A stretch of 64,000 nucleotides of DNA from RPQJ01 sp963748985 (GTDB lineage: Bacteria > Pseudomonadota > Gammaproteobacteria > Steroidobacterales > Steroidobacteraceae). Of this stretch, positions 42,742 to 51,288 are shown piece by piece. Both the position numbers and the translations under genes were made by a program. The notes below the pieces were generated by a model, which ran no database searches, was not told where the DNA came from, and was given only the letters and a program-made list of their open reading frames with translations. Every line of letters starts with the position of its first letter. Within the stretch, counting starts at the first letter, position 1. Location of the stretch: NCBI GenBank assembly GCA_963748985.1, contig CAVVKQ010000027.1, positions 1 through 64,000 of the forward strand, in the 5' to 3' direction.

Positions 42742-43944
42742 TCAGATCACCTTGCGGGATTTAAGTTCTGCGTAGCGTTCGGCGGCCAGGCCGAGCAGCT
42801 GCAGGAACACCTCGTCATTATGCTGCCCGAGGGCGGGACTGGGGGACCGAACGCTGCCCGGCGTCTCCGACAGTTTCGGCGCGACGTTCTGCATGCGCAG
42901 GTCGCCGAAGTCCGGGTGCGGCACGGTGACGATGGCGTCGCGCGCCTTGAAGTGCGGGTCGTCAAGCATTTCCGGTGCCCGGTAAATCAGTCCGGCCGGC
43001 ACGCCGTGCTGATCCATGAGGTCGAGGACGCCACGGGTGGTGAGGGTCCGGGTCCAGCGCTCGACCAGCGCGTCGAGTTCCTTCTGATTCTCGCCGCGCG
43101 AGCTGTGCGTGGCATACAGCGGATCGGCCGCGAGACCCGGCTGTCCCATGGCCGCGGCAAGCCGCGCAAACACCGTGTCCTGGTTGGCGGCGATCAGGAC
43201 CAGGCCGTCCTGTGTCTTGTAGACGTTGGACGGTGCAACGTTCGGCAGGATCGCGCCGGTGCGCTCGCGGATGAAACCGGTCTTGTCGTATTCGGTGACC
43301 AGCGACTCCATCATGTTGAGCACGGCTTCGTAGATCGCCGAATCGATGACCTGGCCGCGTCCCGTCATGTGCCGGTGGTGCAGCGCCGTCAGCGCACCGA
43401 TGCAGGCGAATGTCGCTGCAAGGGAGTCGCCGATCGAGATACCCATGCGCGAAGGGGGAGTGGTGGGGTCACCGACCACGTAGCGGAGGCCACCCATCGC
43501 CTCGCCGATGGCCCCGAATCCGGCCTGTCGCGAATACGGCCCGGTCTGGCCGAAGCCGGAGACGCGGATCATGATCAGCTTCGGGTTGATGGCCGAGAGC
43601 TCTGGCCAGCCGAGGCCCCATTTCTCCAGGGTGCCAGGGCGGAAGTTCTCGAGCAGGAAGTCCGATTCCGCCACCAGCGACTTCAGGATTTCCTGGCCTT
43701 CGGGCAGGCGCAGGTCGAGCGTGATCGCCTTCTTGTTGCGGGCCACGACGGGCCACCACAGCGACTTGCCGTGCGCCTTCTCGCGGCCCCAGACCCGCAT
43801 CGGGTCGCCCTGGCCCGGCGGTTCGACCTTGATCACCTCGGCGCCGAAGTCGCCGAGCAGCTGGCCGCAGAAGGGGCCTGCGAGCAGGGTGCCGAGCTCG
43901 ATCACGCGCAGCCCGGCGAGCGGGCCCGGGGCTGGACCGGTCAT
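42742..43944 (-). CDS. Class III CoA-transferase (CaiB/Frc family)
   Basis: This 400-residue enzyme transfers CoA between carboxylic acids. Family segments are VIELGTLLAGPFCGQLLGDFGAEVIKVEPP at the N terminus, LLENFRPGTLEKWGL, and the catalytic Asp in GQVIDSAIYEAVL. The ATG at 43944 gives a normal N terminus. It is transcribed away from the HMG-CoA-lyase-like gene, with about 115 bp between the two starts. Confidence 0.93.
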   Translation of the reverse strand: MTGPAPGPLAGLRVIELGTLLAGPFCGQLLGDFGAEVIKVEPPGQGDPMRVWGREKAHGKSLWWPVVARNKKAITLDLRLPEGQEILKSLVAESDFLLENFRPGTLEKWGLGWPELSAINPKLIMIRVSGFGQTGPYSRQAGFGAIGEAMGGLRYVVGDPTTPPSRMGISIGDSLAATFACIGALTALHHRHMTGRGQVIDSAIYEAVLNMMESLVTEYDKTGFIRERTGAILPNVAPSNVYKTQDGLVLIAANQDTVFARLAAAMGQPGLAADPLYATHSSRGENQKELDALVERWTRTLTTRGVLDLMDQHGVPAGLIYRAPEMLDDPHFKARDAIVTVPHPDFGDLRMQNVAPKLSETPGSVRSPSPALGQHNDEVFLQLLGLAAERYAELKSRKVI

Positions 43945-44016
43945 GAGGTCACCTTGGGGATCACCTTGTATTCGATGAGCATGGTTCCTAACCTTGGTCG
44001 TGCACGCCCGGTTCAA

Positions 44017-44035
44017 ATGTTATATTAATATACAT
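44017..44035. promoter_or_regulatory. A+T-rich palindrome in the divergent catabolic promoter
   Basis: A 12-bp perfect palindrome TATATTAATATA (44021-44032) is flanked by ATG on the left and CAT on the right. It lies between the CoA-transferase start (43944) and the lyase start (44060) in otherwise GC-rich DNA. It is a candidate operator for both arms of the cluster; no regulator gene is nearby. Confidence 0.55.
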
Positions 44036-44059
44036 TAGATAGGTTTCAGCCGCGACCGG

Positions 44060-44986
44060 ATGCCCTCCATGAGCACGCACGTCGACATCGTCGAAGTCGG
44101 TCCCCGCGATGGGTTGCAGAGCGAGCCTGGCGTGTTCCCGACCGCGGCCAAGGTCGAGTTCATTCGGCGCGCGCTCGCCGCCGGGTTGCGGCGTGTCGAG
44201 GTTGCGAGCTTCGTCCATCCGCAGAAGGTGCCGCAGATGGCCGACGCCGAAGCAGTGCTGCAGGCGCTCGGTGCACCACCCCCGGGAGTGCACTTCATCG
44301 GCCTGGTGCTCAACCGCAAGGGATTCGAGCGGGCGGTGGCGGCGGGATGCAACGAGATCGGCATGGCGGTGGTCGCCAGCGACACGTTCAATCGTCGCAA
44401 CCAGGGGGTGTCGACGGATGAATCCATCGCAGCCTGGCTCGAGATCGCGCGTTCGGCGGAGCAGGAGGGCATCCGAGCCCAGGTGACTGTCTCGGCGGTG
44501 TGCGGTTGTCCGTTCGAAGGTGAAATCGCGGTGGAACGAGTCGTCGAAGTCGCCAGGCGCGTCGGCGAAGCCCGGCCATTCGAGATCGCGCTGGCCGATA
44601 CCATCGGCGTCGGCGTCCCCACGCAGGTGACCGAGATCGTTTCGCGAGTGCGCGAGGCCGTACCGGGCATTTCTTTGCGCTGCCACTTTCACAACACCCG
44701 CAACACCGGCTTTGCCAACGCGTTCGCCGCGTTGCACGCAGGCGTGCGCACGCTCGATGCCAGCCTCGGCGGCATTGGCGGCTGTCCCTTTGCGCCGGCG
44801 GCCACGGGCAACATCGCCACCGAAGACCTGCTTTATCAACTGCATCGCGCCGGTTACCAGACCGGCGTCTCGCTCGATGCCGCCATCGCAACCGGCAAGT
44901 GGCTGCAGGAGCAGCTCGGGCGCAGCGTGCCCGGCATGCTGGTGAAGGCGGGCGGATTTCCAAGGCCGGCGACCGCGACGGCCTGA
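44060..44986 (+). CDS. Hydroxymethylglutaryl-CoA lyase family protein
   Basis: This 308-residue (beta/alpha)8 barrel has the HMG-CoA lyase features: VEVGPRDGLQSEP with the catalytic Arg-Asp, CHFHNTRNTG with metal-binding histidines, and GGIGGCPFAPAATGN with the catalytic Cys. It cleaves a 3-hydroxy-3-methyl (or related) acyl-CoA to acetyl-CoA plus a keto acid. With the CoA-transferase it could activate and cleave the product of the hydantoinase/amidase steps. hyuA starts 26 bp downstream. Confidence 0.92.
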   Translation: MPSMSTHVDIVEVGPRDGLQSEPGVFPTAAKVEFIRRALAAGLRRVEVASFVHPQKVPQMADAEAVLQALGAPPPGVHFIGLVLNRKGFERAVAAGCNEIGMAVVASDTFNRRNQGVSTDESIAAWLEIARSAEQEGIRAQVTVSAVCGCPFEGEIAVERVVEVARRVGEARPFEIALADTIGVGVPTQVTEIVSRVREAVPGISLRCHFHNTRNTGFANAFAALHAGVRTLDASLGGIGGCPFAPAATGNIATEDLLYQLHRAGYQTGVSLDAAIATGKWLQEQLGRSVPGMLVKAGGFPRPATATA

Positions 44987-45012
44987 CGACCACGTACACA
45001 ACAGGTGACTGC

Positions 45013-47163
45013 ATGACTTACCGACTCGGCGTCGACGTGGGCGGGACTTTCACCGACCTGCTGCTGGTGAACGAAAGGACGGGGCAGACGTGGAAGGCCA
45101 AGGTGTCCTCCACGCCCCGCGACCAGTCGGAGGGCGTGCTGCGTGGCATCGAGCGCGTCTGCGGGCTCGCGGCGATCTCCGCCGAGGAAATCGACCACGT
45201 CATGCACGGCACCACCGTCGCGACCAACACGGTGCTCACGGGCACCGGTGCGCGCGTGGGCCTCGTCACCACCAAGGGCTATCGACAGGTGCTGCAGATT
45301 GCACGCAGCTTCGTGCCGGGCGGCCTCGGCGGCTGGGTCATCTACAACAAGTCGCTGCCGATGGCGCCGCTCGCGCTGACGATCGAGGCGGACGAGCGAG
45401 TCGGTTCCAAGGGTGACGTGGTCACGGTGCTGAACGAAGCAAAGCTGCGCGACGAACTGCGCGCCCTCGGCGCAAAGAACATCGAAGCGCTCACCGTCTC
45501 GCTGATCAATGCGTTCGCCAACGACAAGCATGAGCGCCGCATCAAGGAGATCGCGCAGGAAGTCCTGCCGGGCATCCCGGTGTCGCTGTCGTCGGAAGTC
45601 GTGCCCGAGATGCAGGAGTACGAGCGCACCGTCACCACGGTCGCCAACTCGTACGTGCGTCCGCGCGTGCAGAAATACGTCAAGAACCTGCAGTCGAAGC
45701 TCGACGCCAAGGCGAAGCGGGTCAAGCTGCACATCCTGCGTTCCGACGGCGGCCTCGCCTCGGCCAGGAGCGCCGAGGATTTCCCGGTCAACCTGTTGAT
45801 GTCGGGCCCGGCGGGTGGCGTCACGGGAGCGCTCTGGGTGGCGGTGCAGGCGGGGTTCCCGAACCTGCTCACGGTGGACGTCGGCGGCACCTCGACGGAC
45901 GTCGCATTGATCATGAACGGCCAGCCGCGGCTGCGGCGTGAAACGACGGTGGGCGACGTCACGGTGCGTGCCTCGTCGGTCGACATCCGCACAGTGGGAG
46001 CGGGGGGCGGTTCGATCGCTCACGTTCCCGAACTCACCGGCGCACTTCGCGTCGGCCCGCAATCGGCCGGTGCCGATCCGGGTCCGGCCGCGTACGGCAA
46101 GGGAGGTGTTGAGCCGACTGTGACCGACGCAAATGTCGTGCTCGGGTACCTGCCGGAACAGCAGCGCCTGGGTGGCGACATGGCTCTCGACCGCGGACTG
46201 GCACGGAAGTCGGTCGAGAAGATTGCCAGGTCGCTCGGCAAGACGCCCAAGGATGCTGCACTCGGCATCTATGAGATCGTCAACGAGAACATGGTCGGTG
46301 CCCTGCGCCTCGTGTCGGTCGAGCAGGGCCACGATCCGCGCGATTACGCGCTGATCGCGTTCGGCGGCGCCGGTCCGTTGCACGCCAACGCGCTGTCGCG
46401 CCTGCTCGGTTCGTGGCCGTCGATCATCCCGCCCGGTCCGGGCGTGTTGTGCGCACTCGGTGACGCCACGACGGCGGTCCGCGACGAATCCTCGCGCACC
46501 TTCATCCGCAAGTTCTCGGAAACGGGTGCGGCGGACATCGCGAAGCAACTGAAGGCACTGGCCGTCGACGCAGCCAGGGGTCTTGCGGCCGAGAAGGTCG
46601 CTGCATCCGAGATGGAGTTCGGCTACCAGGTCGACGTGCGCTATCACGGCCAGGGCCTGCGGCTTACGGTCGACGTGGACTTGAAGCGTCTCGAGCGGGA
46701 GGGCCTCGCAGCGATCTCCGGTCCATTCGACGCGGAGCACACCCGGCTCTTCACTTTCGCGCTGCCGCTCGAGCACGAATTCGTTGCGTTGCGGGCGGTG
46801 GTGCAGGGCAAGGGCATCAGCATCAAGCGTCAGGTCATCGCGAAGGGCGGGGCGAGCGCGGCCGCGGCCGCGGTCGGCAAGCAGAAGTCGTACATGGACG
46901 GCAAGGACTGCGTTGCGACGGTCTACGACCGCGCAATGCTCAAGGCCGGCAACCGGATAGCCGGCCCGGCGATCGTGATGGAAATGGACGCGACCTCGGT
47001 GATCCTGCCGCGGCACCACGGCAAGGTGGATGCCTACGGCAACATCCTGATCTATCCCGACGATTACCGGGCGCCGAAGAAGAAAGTGGTCACGGCGAAG
47101 CCGAAGGCGGCTCCCACGAAAGTCCGGCGAGCGGCGAAGAAAGCCGTTCGCAGGACTAAGTAA
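45013..47163 (+). CDS. hyuA: Hydantoinase/oxoprolinase subunit A
   Basis: This 716-residue ATP-dependent ring-opening subunit of the N-methylhydantoinase/5-oxoprolinase/acetone-carboxylase family begins LGVDVGGTFTDLLLV (actin-fold phosphate loop). It continues with MHGTTVATNTVLTGTGARVGL, LLTVDVGGTSTDVALI and FGGAGPLHANAL. The last 30 residues are a Lys/Ala/Pro-rich tail (from APKKKVVTAKPKAAP), which is not part of the usual fold. It works with the subunit B encoded 36 bp downstream. Confidence 0.94.
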   Translation: MTYRLGVDVGGTFTDLLLVNERTGQTWKAKVSSTPRDQSEGVLRGIERVCGLAAISAEEIDHVMHGTTVATNTVLTGTGARVGLVTTKGYRQVLQIARSFVPGGLGGWVIYNKSLPMAPLALTIEADERVGSKGDVVTVLNEAKLRDELRALGAKNIEALTVSLINAFANDKHERRIKEIAQEVLPGIPVSLSSEVVPEMQEYERTVTTVANSYVRPRVQKYVKNLQSKLDAKAKRVKLHILRSDGGLASARSAEDFPVNLLMSGPAGGVTGALWVAVQAGFPNLLTVDVGGTSTDVALIMNGQPRLRRETTVGDVTVRASSVDIRTVGAGGGSIAHVPELTGALRVGPQSAGADPGPAAYGKGGVEPTVTDANVVLGYLPEQQRLGGDMALDRGLARKSVEKIARSLGKTPKDAALGIYEIVNENMVGALRLVSVEQGHDPRDYALIAFGGAGPLHANALSRLLGSWPSIIPPGPGVLCALGDATTAVRDESSRTFIRKFSETGAADIAKQLKALAVDAARGLAAEKVAASEMEFGYQVDVRYHGQGLRLTVDVDLKRLEREGLAAISGPFDAEHTRLFTFALPLEHEFVALRAVVQGKGISIKRQVIAKGGASAAAAAVGKQKSYMDGKDCVATVYDRAMLKAGNRIAGPAIVMEMDATSVILPRHHGKVDAYGNILIYPDDYRAPKKKVVTAKPKAAPTKVRRAAKKAVRRTK

Positions 47164-47199
47164 CAGCCCGCCCGCCGCAACGAATCCGGAGATACGCAC

Positions 47200-49110
47200 A
47201 TGCCCGCCACGATCATCCAGCGCAACAAGAAGCCGATGAAGAAGGTGAAGGTCGATTCCGTCACCATCGACATCATCGAAAGCGCCCTGCGCAATGCCCG
47301 CTACGAGATGGACACCGTGCTGTTCCGCACGGCCATGTCGCCCGGCATCCGCGAGCAACACGACGAATTCCCGATGATTGCGAACCTCGACGGCAAGATG
47401 GTCGTCGGCCAGTTCGGCTCGTTCATCTGGGGCTTCATGCAGGGGTACGACGGCACGGTCGAGGAAGGCGACGTCTTCCTGACCAACGATCCGTACTCGG
47501 TCAACGGCGCGATCAGCCACCAGAACGACTGGCTCATGCTGATGCCCGTGTTCAAGGACGGCCGCATCATCGCCTGGTCGGCGATGTTCGGGCACATGAC
47601 GGATGTCGGCGGCAAGGTACCGGGCTCGCTGCCCACCGATGCACGCACGATCTACGAGGAGGGCGTGTCCGTTCCGCCCATCAAGATCATCAAGGGCGGC
47701 CAGCTGCAGGACGACCTGCTCAAGGTGATCCTGCACAACTGCCGCCTGCCGACGTGGAACTTCTCGGATTTCAACGCGATCGTGGCGGCGTTGCGCACGG
47801 CTGCCATCCGCTGCGTCGAGATTTCGACGCGCTTCGGCGACGACGTGTTCTATTCGGCGATGGACGCGATGCTCGAGCGCAACAAGCGCGCGATGCGTCA
47901 GCTCATCCGCCAGACGGTGCCGGAAAAGAAGCAGTACTTCGAGGACTACATCTGCGACGACGGCCTGAACATGGGCCCGTACAAGATCGCGTGCACGATG
48001 TGGCGCGAAGGGGACAAGTGCATTTTCGACTTCACGGGCACCGATCCGCAGTCGATCTCGTCGATCAACTTCCTGTTGAACGAAGAGATGTTCAAGATGT
48101 TCGCGGGCGTCTACATGATCATGGTGTTCGACCCGCAGATCCTGTTCAACGACGGCTTCTACGACCTGATGGAAGTTCGCATCCCGCCGGGCACCTTGCT
48201 CAAGCCCTTGAAGCCTGCTGCGCTGTCGTGCCGCACGCACGCGCTCGGCCGGATTTTCGACATCCTCGGCGGGCTGCTCGGCCAGGGCAATCCGGCCTTC
48301 ATGTGCGCTGCGGGCTTTTCGGACAGCCCGCACTTCATGTACTCGGGTTACAAGTCGACGGGCGAGTGGTACCAGCTGTACCAGATTACATTCGGCGGCA
48401 TCCCGGGCAAGCCCTTCGGCGACGGGCCGGACGGTCACTCGCTGTGGCCATCGTTCACCAACGTGCCGAACGAGTTCCTCGAGAGCTACTTCCCGCTGCG
48501 CATCGACATCTACGAGACGATCCCTGACACCGGCGGCGCGGGCAAGAATCGCGGCGGCAACGGCCTGCGCATCGGTTACCGCTTCCTCGAGCAGGGCGAG
48601 ATCTCCATCCATGACGATCGCTGGCTGACCTACCCGTGGGGTGTCAACGGCGGCCTGCCGGGCGCCCGCAGCAAGAAGACACTGGTGCGGGCGGATGGCA
48701 CCGAAGAACTGCTGCCGTCGAAGATCGATCGCGTGAAGGTCAATGAAGGCGACCTGCTGCTCTCCGATACGTGGGGCGGCGGCGGTTGCGGCGATCCGTT
48801 CGAACGCGAAATCGAAAAAGTGGTGTTCGACGTGCAGGCCGGTCTGGTGACGCCGCAGGGGGCGCTCAATTACGGCGTCGTCATCAATACCGACCTCACG
48901 GCGGACGTTGCGGCAACCAGGAAACTCCGTGCGAAGCTTGCGGCCGAGCGCGGGCCGGTACCGCTGTTCGACCGTGGCTTCACGTCGATCGAGTCGCTCA
49001 AGGAGCGCTGCAAGGCCGAGACCGGCCACGATGCCCCACGGCAACCCCGGTTCTCCGAGCGCGTGCTCAAGTCGGCCGGGGTGGGCGGGAAGAAGACGAA
49101 GGCGGCCTGA
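47200..49110 (+). CDS. hyuB: Hydantoinase/oxoprolinase subunit B
   Basis: This 636-residue partner subunit is of the HyuB family. Signatures are IIESALRNARYEMDTVLFRTAMSP, FLTNDPYSVNGAISHQND and FGHMTDVGGKVPGSLP, followed by GGAGKNRGGNGLRIGYRF and DTWGGGGCGDPFEREIEKV near the C terminus. The complex hydrolyses a cyclic amide or ureide at the cost of ATP. Substrate is unknown. The next gene, a carbamoylase-like hydrolase, starts within 2 bp of the stop. Confidence 0.94.
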   Translation: MPATIIQRNKKPMKKVKVDSVTIDIIESALRNARYEMDTVLFRTAMSPGIREQHDEFPMIANLDGKMVVGQFGSFIWGFMQGYDGTVEEGDVFLTNDPYSVNGAISHQNDWLMLMPVFKDGRIIAWSAMFGHMTDVGGKVPGSLPTDARTIYEEGVSVPPIKIIKGGQLQDDLLKVILHNCRLPTWNFSDFNAIVAALRTAAIRCVEISTRFGDDVFYSAMDAMLERNKRAMRQLIRQTVPEKKQYFEDYICDDGLNMGPYKIACTMWREGDKCIFDFTGTDPQSISSINFLLNEEMFKMFAGVYMIMVFDPQILFNDGFYDLMEVRIPPGTLLKPLKPAALSCRTHALGRIFDILGGLLGQGNPAFMCAAGFSDSPHFMYSGYKSTGEWYQLYQITFGGIPGKPFGDGPDGHSLWPSFTNVPNEFLESYFPLRIDIYETIPDTGGAGKNRGGNGLRIGYRFLEQGEISIHDDRWLTYPWGVNGGLPGARSKKTLVRADGTEELLPSKIDRVKVNEGDLLLSDTWGGGGCGDPFEREIEKVVFDVQAGLVTPQGALNYGVVINTDLTADVAATRKLRAKLAAERGPVPLFDRGFTSIESLKERCKAETGHDAPRQPRFSERVLKSAGVGGKKTKAA

Positions 49111-49111
49111 A

Positions 49112-49927
49112 ATGGCCGGCATTGCAGCCGATACGTACACCACGGTCGGCTACAGCTCGCCGAGCTTCACTGCCGGGCTCCGCCCGGCCGTGCTCGTCGT
49201 CGACTTCCAGCTGGCCTTCACCGATCCACGCTGGCCACTGGGTGGCCTGCCGTTGATCCACGCGGCACGTGATCGCACGGCCGACCTGCTCGGTATTGCG
49301 CGAGCCAAGGACGTGCCGGTCGCGGCCTGTTACACGGCATATGGCAGTCTCGCCGACATGCCGTTCTGGAAGGTCAAACCCGTCCGCGACGAGTTCTTCT
49401 ACGGCGATCCCTGCACGGAGATGGATCCAAAGATCCACGACGCGCGCAACTTCACGTACTGCAAGAACGCGCCATCGATGTTCTTCCAGACGCCGCTGAT
49501 CACGTTCCTGGTCAAGCAGCGGGTCGACACGGTGATCGTCACGGGCTGCACCACCAGCGGCTGTGTGCGCGCCACGATCGTCGACGCATTCTCGTACGGC
49601 TTCCGGGTACTCGTGCCGGACGAATGCTGCGGCGATGCGGAGGAGGGGCCGCACCGGGCGAACCTGGCCGACGTCGGTCGCCGTTATGCCGACGTGACGA
49701 CTACAGCCGAGGTCGTGAAGTACATCAATGGGCTAAGGCCGCGCGCTGATCAACGGCTCTGCAGGCGGTCGATCCGGGACCTTCCCCCGAGCTTGGAAAG
49801 GCAGACACGCGCTCGGGGGAAGGTCCCGGATCAACCGCTGCAGTGGCAGCAGCGCCTCATCCTCTCGTGCACTCGGAATAAATACAGCGGACGGTGCTGT
49901 CAGGCGCTCGATCCGGCATTGTCCTGA
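49112..49927 (+). CDS. Isochorismatase-fold cysteine hydrolase (carbamoylase-like) 2, with repeat-derived tail
   Basis: The core (about residues 1-208) is an N-carbamoylsarcosine amidase-like enzyme: VLVVDFQLAF (Asp), FTYCKNAPSMFFQTPL (Lys) and GCTTSGCVRATIVDAF (Cys nucleophile). It would complete the HyuAB route from ring to carbamoyl acid to amine or acid. The domain normally ends near VVKYINGL. Here no stop follows, and the frame runs on through palindrome C to 49927, adding about 63 low-complexity Arg/Gln-rich residues. The original stop was apparently lost when the repeat entered. Confidence 0.88.
   Translation: MAGIAADTYTTVGYSSPSFTAGLRPAVLVVDFQLAFTDPRWPLGGLPLIHAARDRTADLLGIARAKDVPVAACYTAYGSLADMPFWKVKPVRDEFFYGDPCTEMDPKIHDARNFTYCKNAPSMFFQTPLITFLVKQRVDTVIVTGCTTSGCVRATIVDAFSYGFRVLVPDECCGDAEEGPHRANLADVGRRYADVTTTAEVVKYINGLRPRADQRLCRRSIRDLPPSLERQTRARGKVPDQPLQWQQRLILSCTRNKYSGRCCQALDPALS
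49759..49843. repeat. Constant-loop palindrome, copy C
   Basis: Arms 49759-49792 and 49811-49843 pair over about 32 positions with one bulge. They enclose an 18-nt loop containing GGAAAGGCAGACACG. It lies inside the extended 3' end of the cysteine hydrolase gene. Confidence 0.92.
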
Positions 49928-49982
49928 CGCGCGCGTGTCTGCCTTTCCAAGCGCGGCAGGACAATGCCGGGTCGAGCGCCTG
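49901..49982. repeat. Constant-loop palindrome, copy D
   Basis: Arms of 26 nt (49901-49926 and 49957-49982) pair with a single G-T wobble around a 30-nt loop. The loop carries the core on the minus strand, so it is inverted relative to copy C 60 bp away. Confidence 0.92.
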
Positions 49983-49992
49983 CATCGACCGC

Positions 49993-50043
49993 CTGCAGCG
50001 AGCCACGTGTCTGCCTTTCCAAATTGCGAAAGGACAGCTTCAG
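49993..50043. repeat. Constant-loop palindrome, degenerate copy E
   Basis: The core is present on the minus strand (about 50005-50022), but only a short CTGCAGC/GCTTCAG stem remains. Its flank shares about 20 bp with the left arm of copy C (GCAGGCGGTCGAT). It overlaps the last codons of the symporter gene. Confidence 0.7.
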
Positions 50044-51284
50044 CCGTGCGTTGGTTCGGATTCATCGACCAGCACCGTGACGGCAACATCGGCCGTAACG
50101 TTGCCGATGGTGCGGAAGATGTCCGGGATGATCTCGACCGCGACCAGGATGCCGAGCACTTCGATCGGCAGGCCGAGCGCGGCACAGATCGGTGCGACGC
50201 TGGCAATGAACGACACCTGGCCCGGCAGGCCGACCGAGCCGATGCTGACCGCGATCGCGACCAGGATAGCGCCCGCCATCTGCAGCAGGGTGGGCTCGAT
50301 TCCGTACATTGCAGCGACGAAGAAGCACACCCCCAGGTTGCCGAGCGGACTCGTGTAGCGGAACACCGCGACCGCCAGGGGCAGGACCAGGTGCACGACC
50401 CGCGGCGTCACCTCGAGCCGCTCGCGCGCGCATTCGATCATCGCGGGTAACGTCGCGAGCGAACTCTGGGTGCTGGCGGCCACCACCTGCACCGGCGCGA
50501 CCGCCACGGTGAACCGCCGCACGCCCACGCGGCCGTACAGGCCGACGACGACGTAGATCGCGAGAATCGCGATCGCAATGACCAGCGCGACAGTGACCGC
50601 GTATTGCAGGAGCAGACCTGCCGCGCCGACACCGGCCTGCCGGCCGACTCCCAGCGCGAGCGCGAACACACCGATCGGCGCCAGCACCAGCACCCAGTGC
50701 ACGATCACGACCATTGCTTCGGCCATGGCGGTGAAGAAGCCCGTCAGCACGAGCCGCTGGGCCTGCGGCAGTCTCGTCGCGGCGAAACCGAACAGGATCG
50801 CGAACACGACCAGGGCGAGGATGGCGTTGTCCGCGGCGGCGGCGATGATGTTCGGGGGCAGCAACTGCTGCGCCCACTGCGACCAGCTGATCGAGGGCGC
50901 CGCCTGCGCGGAACCGCTGCCGACTCCGGCCAGGAAGGCATCCGCCGTGCCGCGATCCACCGGCCACAACGCCAGCAGCCCCTGGGACAGCAGTGCGGCA
51001 AGCACGCCAGCCAGCAGCAGGAGCCCGGCAAACCAGCTGATCGCGCGCGTCGCCAGCCGTCCGGTCGCCATCGCGTCCGAGACGCTGGCCACCGCCGAGA
51101 CGAGCATCGCGAACACCAGCGGCCCGACCGTCATGCGCAGCGCGTTGAGCCACAGCGTGCCGATCGATTCCAGCGCACCCGCGATTTCGTGCACGGCCTC
51201 GCCGCCCGCGTGATCGATCCACGCGCCGAGCGCGATGCCTGCGGCGAGCGAGCCGAGGACAAGCCAATGGCGCAGGGGTGCCAT
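50040..51284 (-). CDS. Dicarboxylate/amino acid:cation symporter family protein
   Basis: This 414-residue inner-membrane protein of the sodium:dicarboxylate symporter (GltP/DctA) family has about 8 membrane spans and two re-entrant hairpins. ASTQSSLATLPAMIECA is the serine-rich hairpin, and GLPGQVSFIASVAPICAALGLP with DIFRTIGNVTADVA forms the substrate and cation site. It may feed organic or amino acids to the adjacent catabolic cluster, on which it converges. Confidence 0.88.
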   Translation of the reverse strand: MAPLRHWLVLGSLAAGIALGAWIDHAGGEAVHEIAGALESIGTLWLNALRMTVGPLVFAMLVSAVASVSDAMATGRLATRAISWFAGLLLLAGVLAALLSQGLLALWPVDRGTADAFLAGVGSGSAQAAPSISWSQWAQQLLPPNIIAAAADNAILALVVFAILFGFAATRLPQAQRLVLTGFFTAMAEAMVVIVHWVLVLAPIGVFALALGVGRQAGVGAAGLLLQYAVTVALVIAIAILAIYVVVGLYGRVGVRRFTVAVAPVQVVAASTQSSLATLPAMIECARERLEVTPRVVHLVLPLAVAVFRYTSPLGNLGVCFFVAAMYGIEPTLLQMAGAILVAIAVSIGSVGLPGQVSFIASVAPICAALGLPIEVLGILVAVEIIPDIFRTIGNVTADVAVTVLVDESEPTHG

Positions 51285-51288
51285 CGGG

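Noticed and set aside
44854..49143. A 1429-codon open frame on the minus strand
   Set aside because: It lies exactly opposite hyuA and hyuB, has no family pattern and is Arg/His-rich, as expected for the antisense of high-GC genes.
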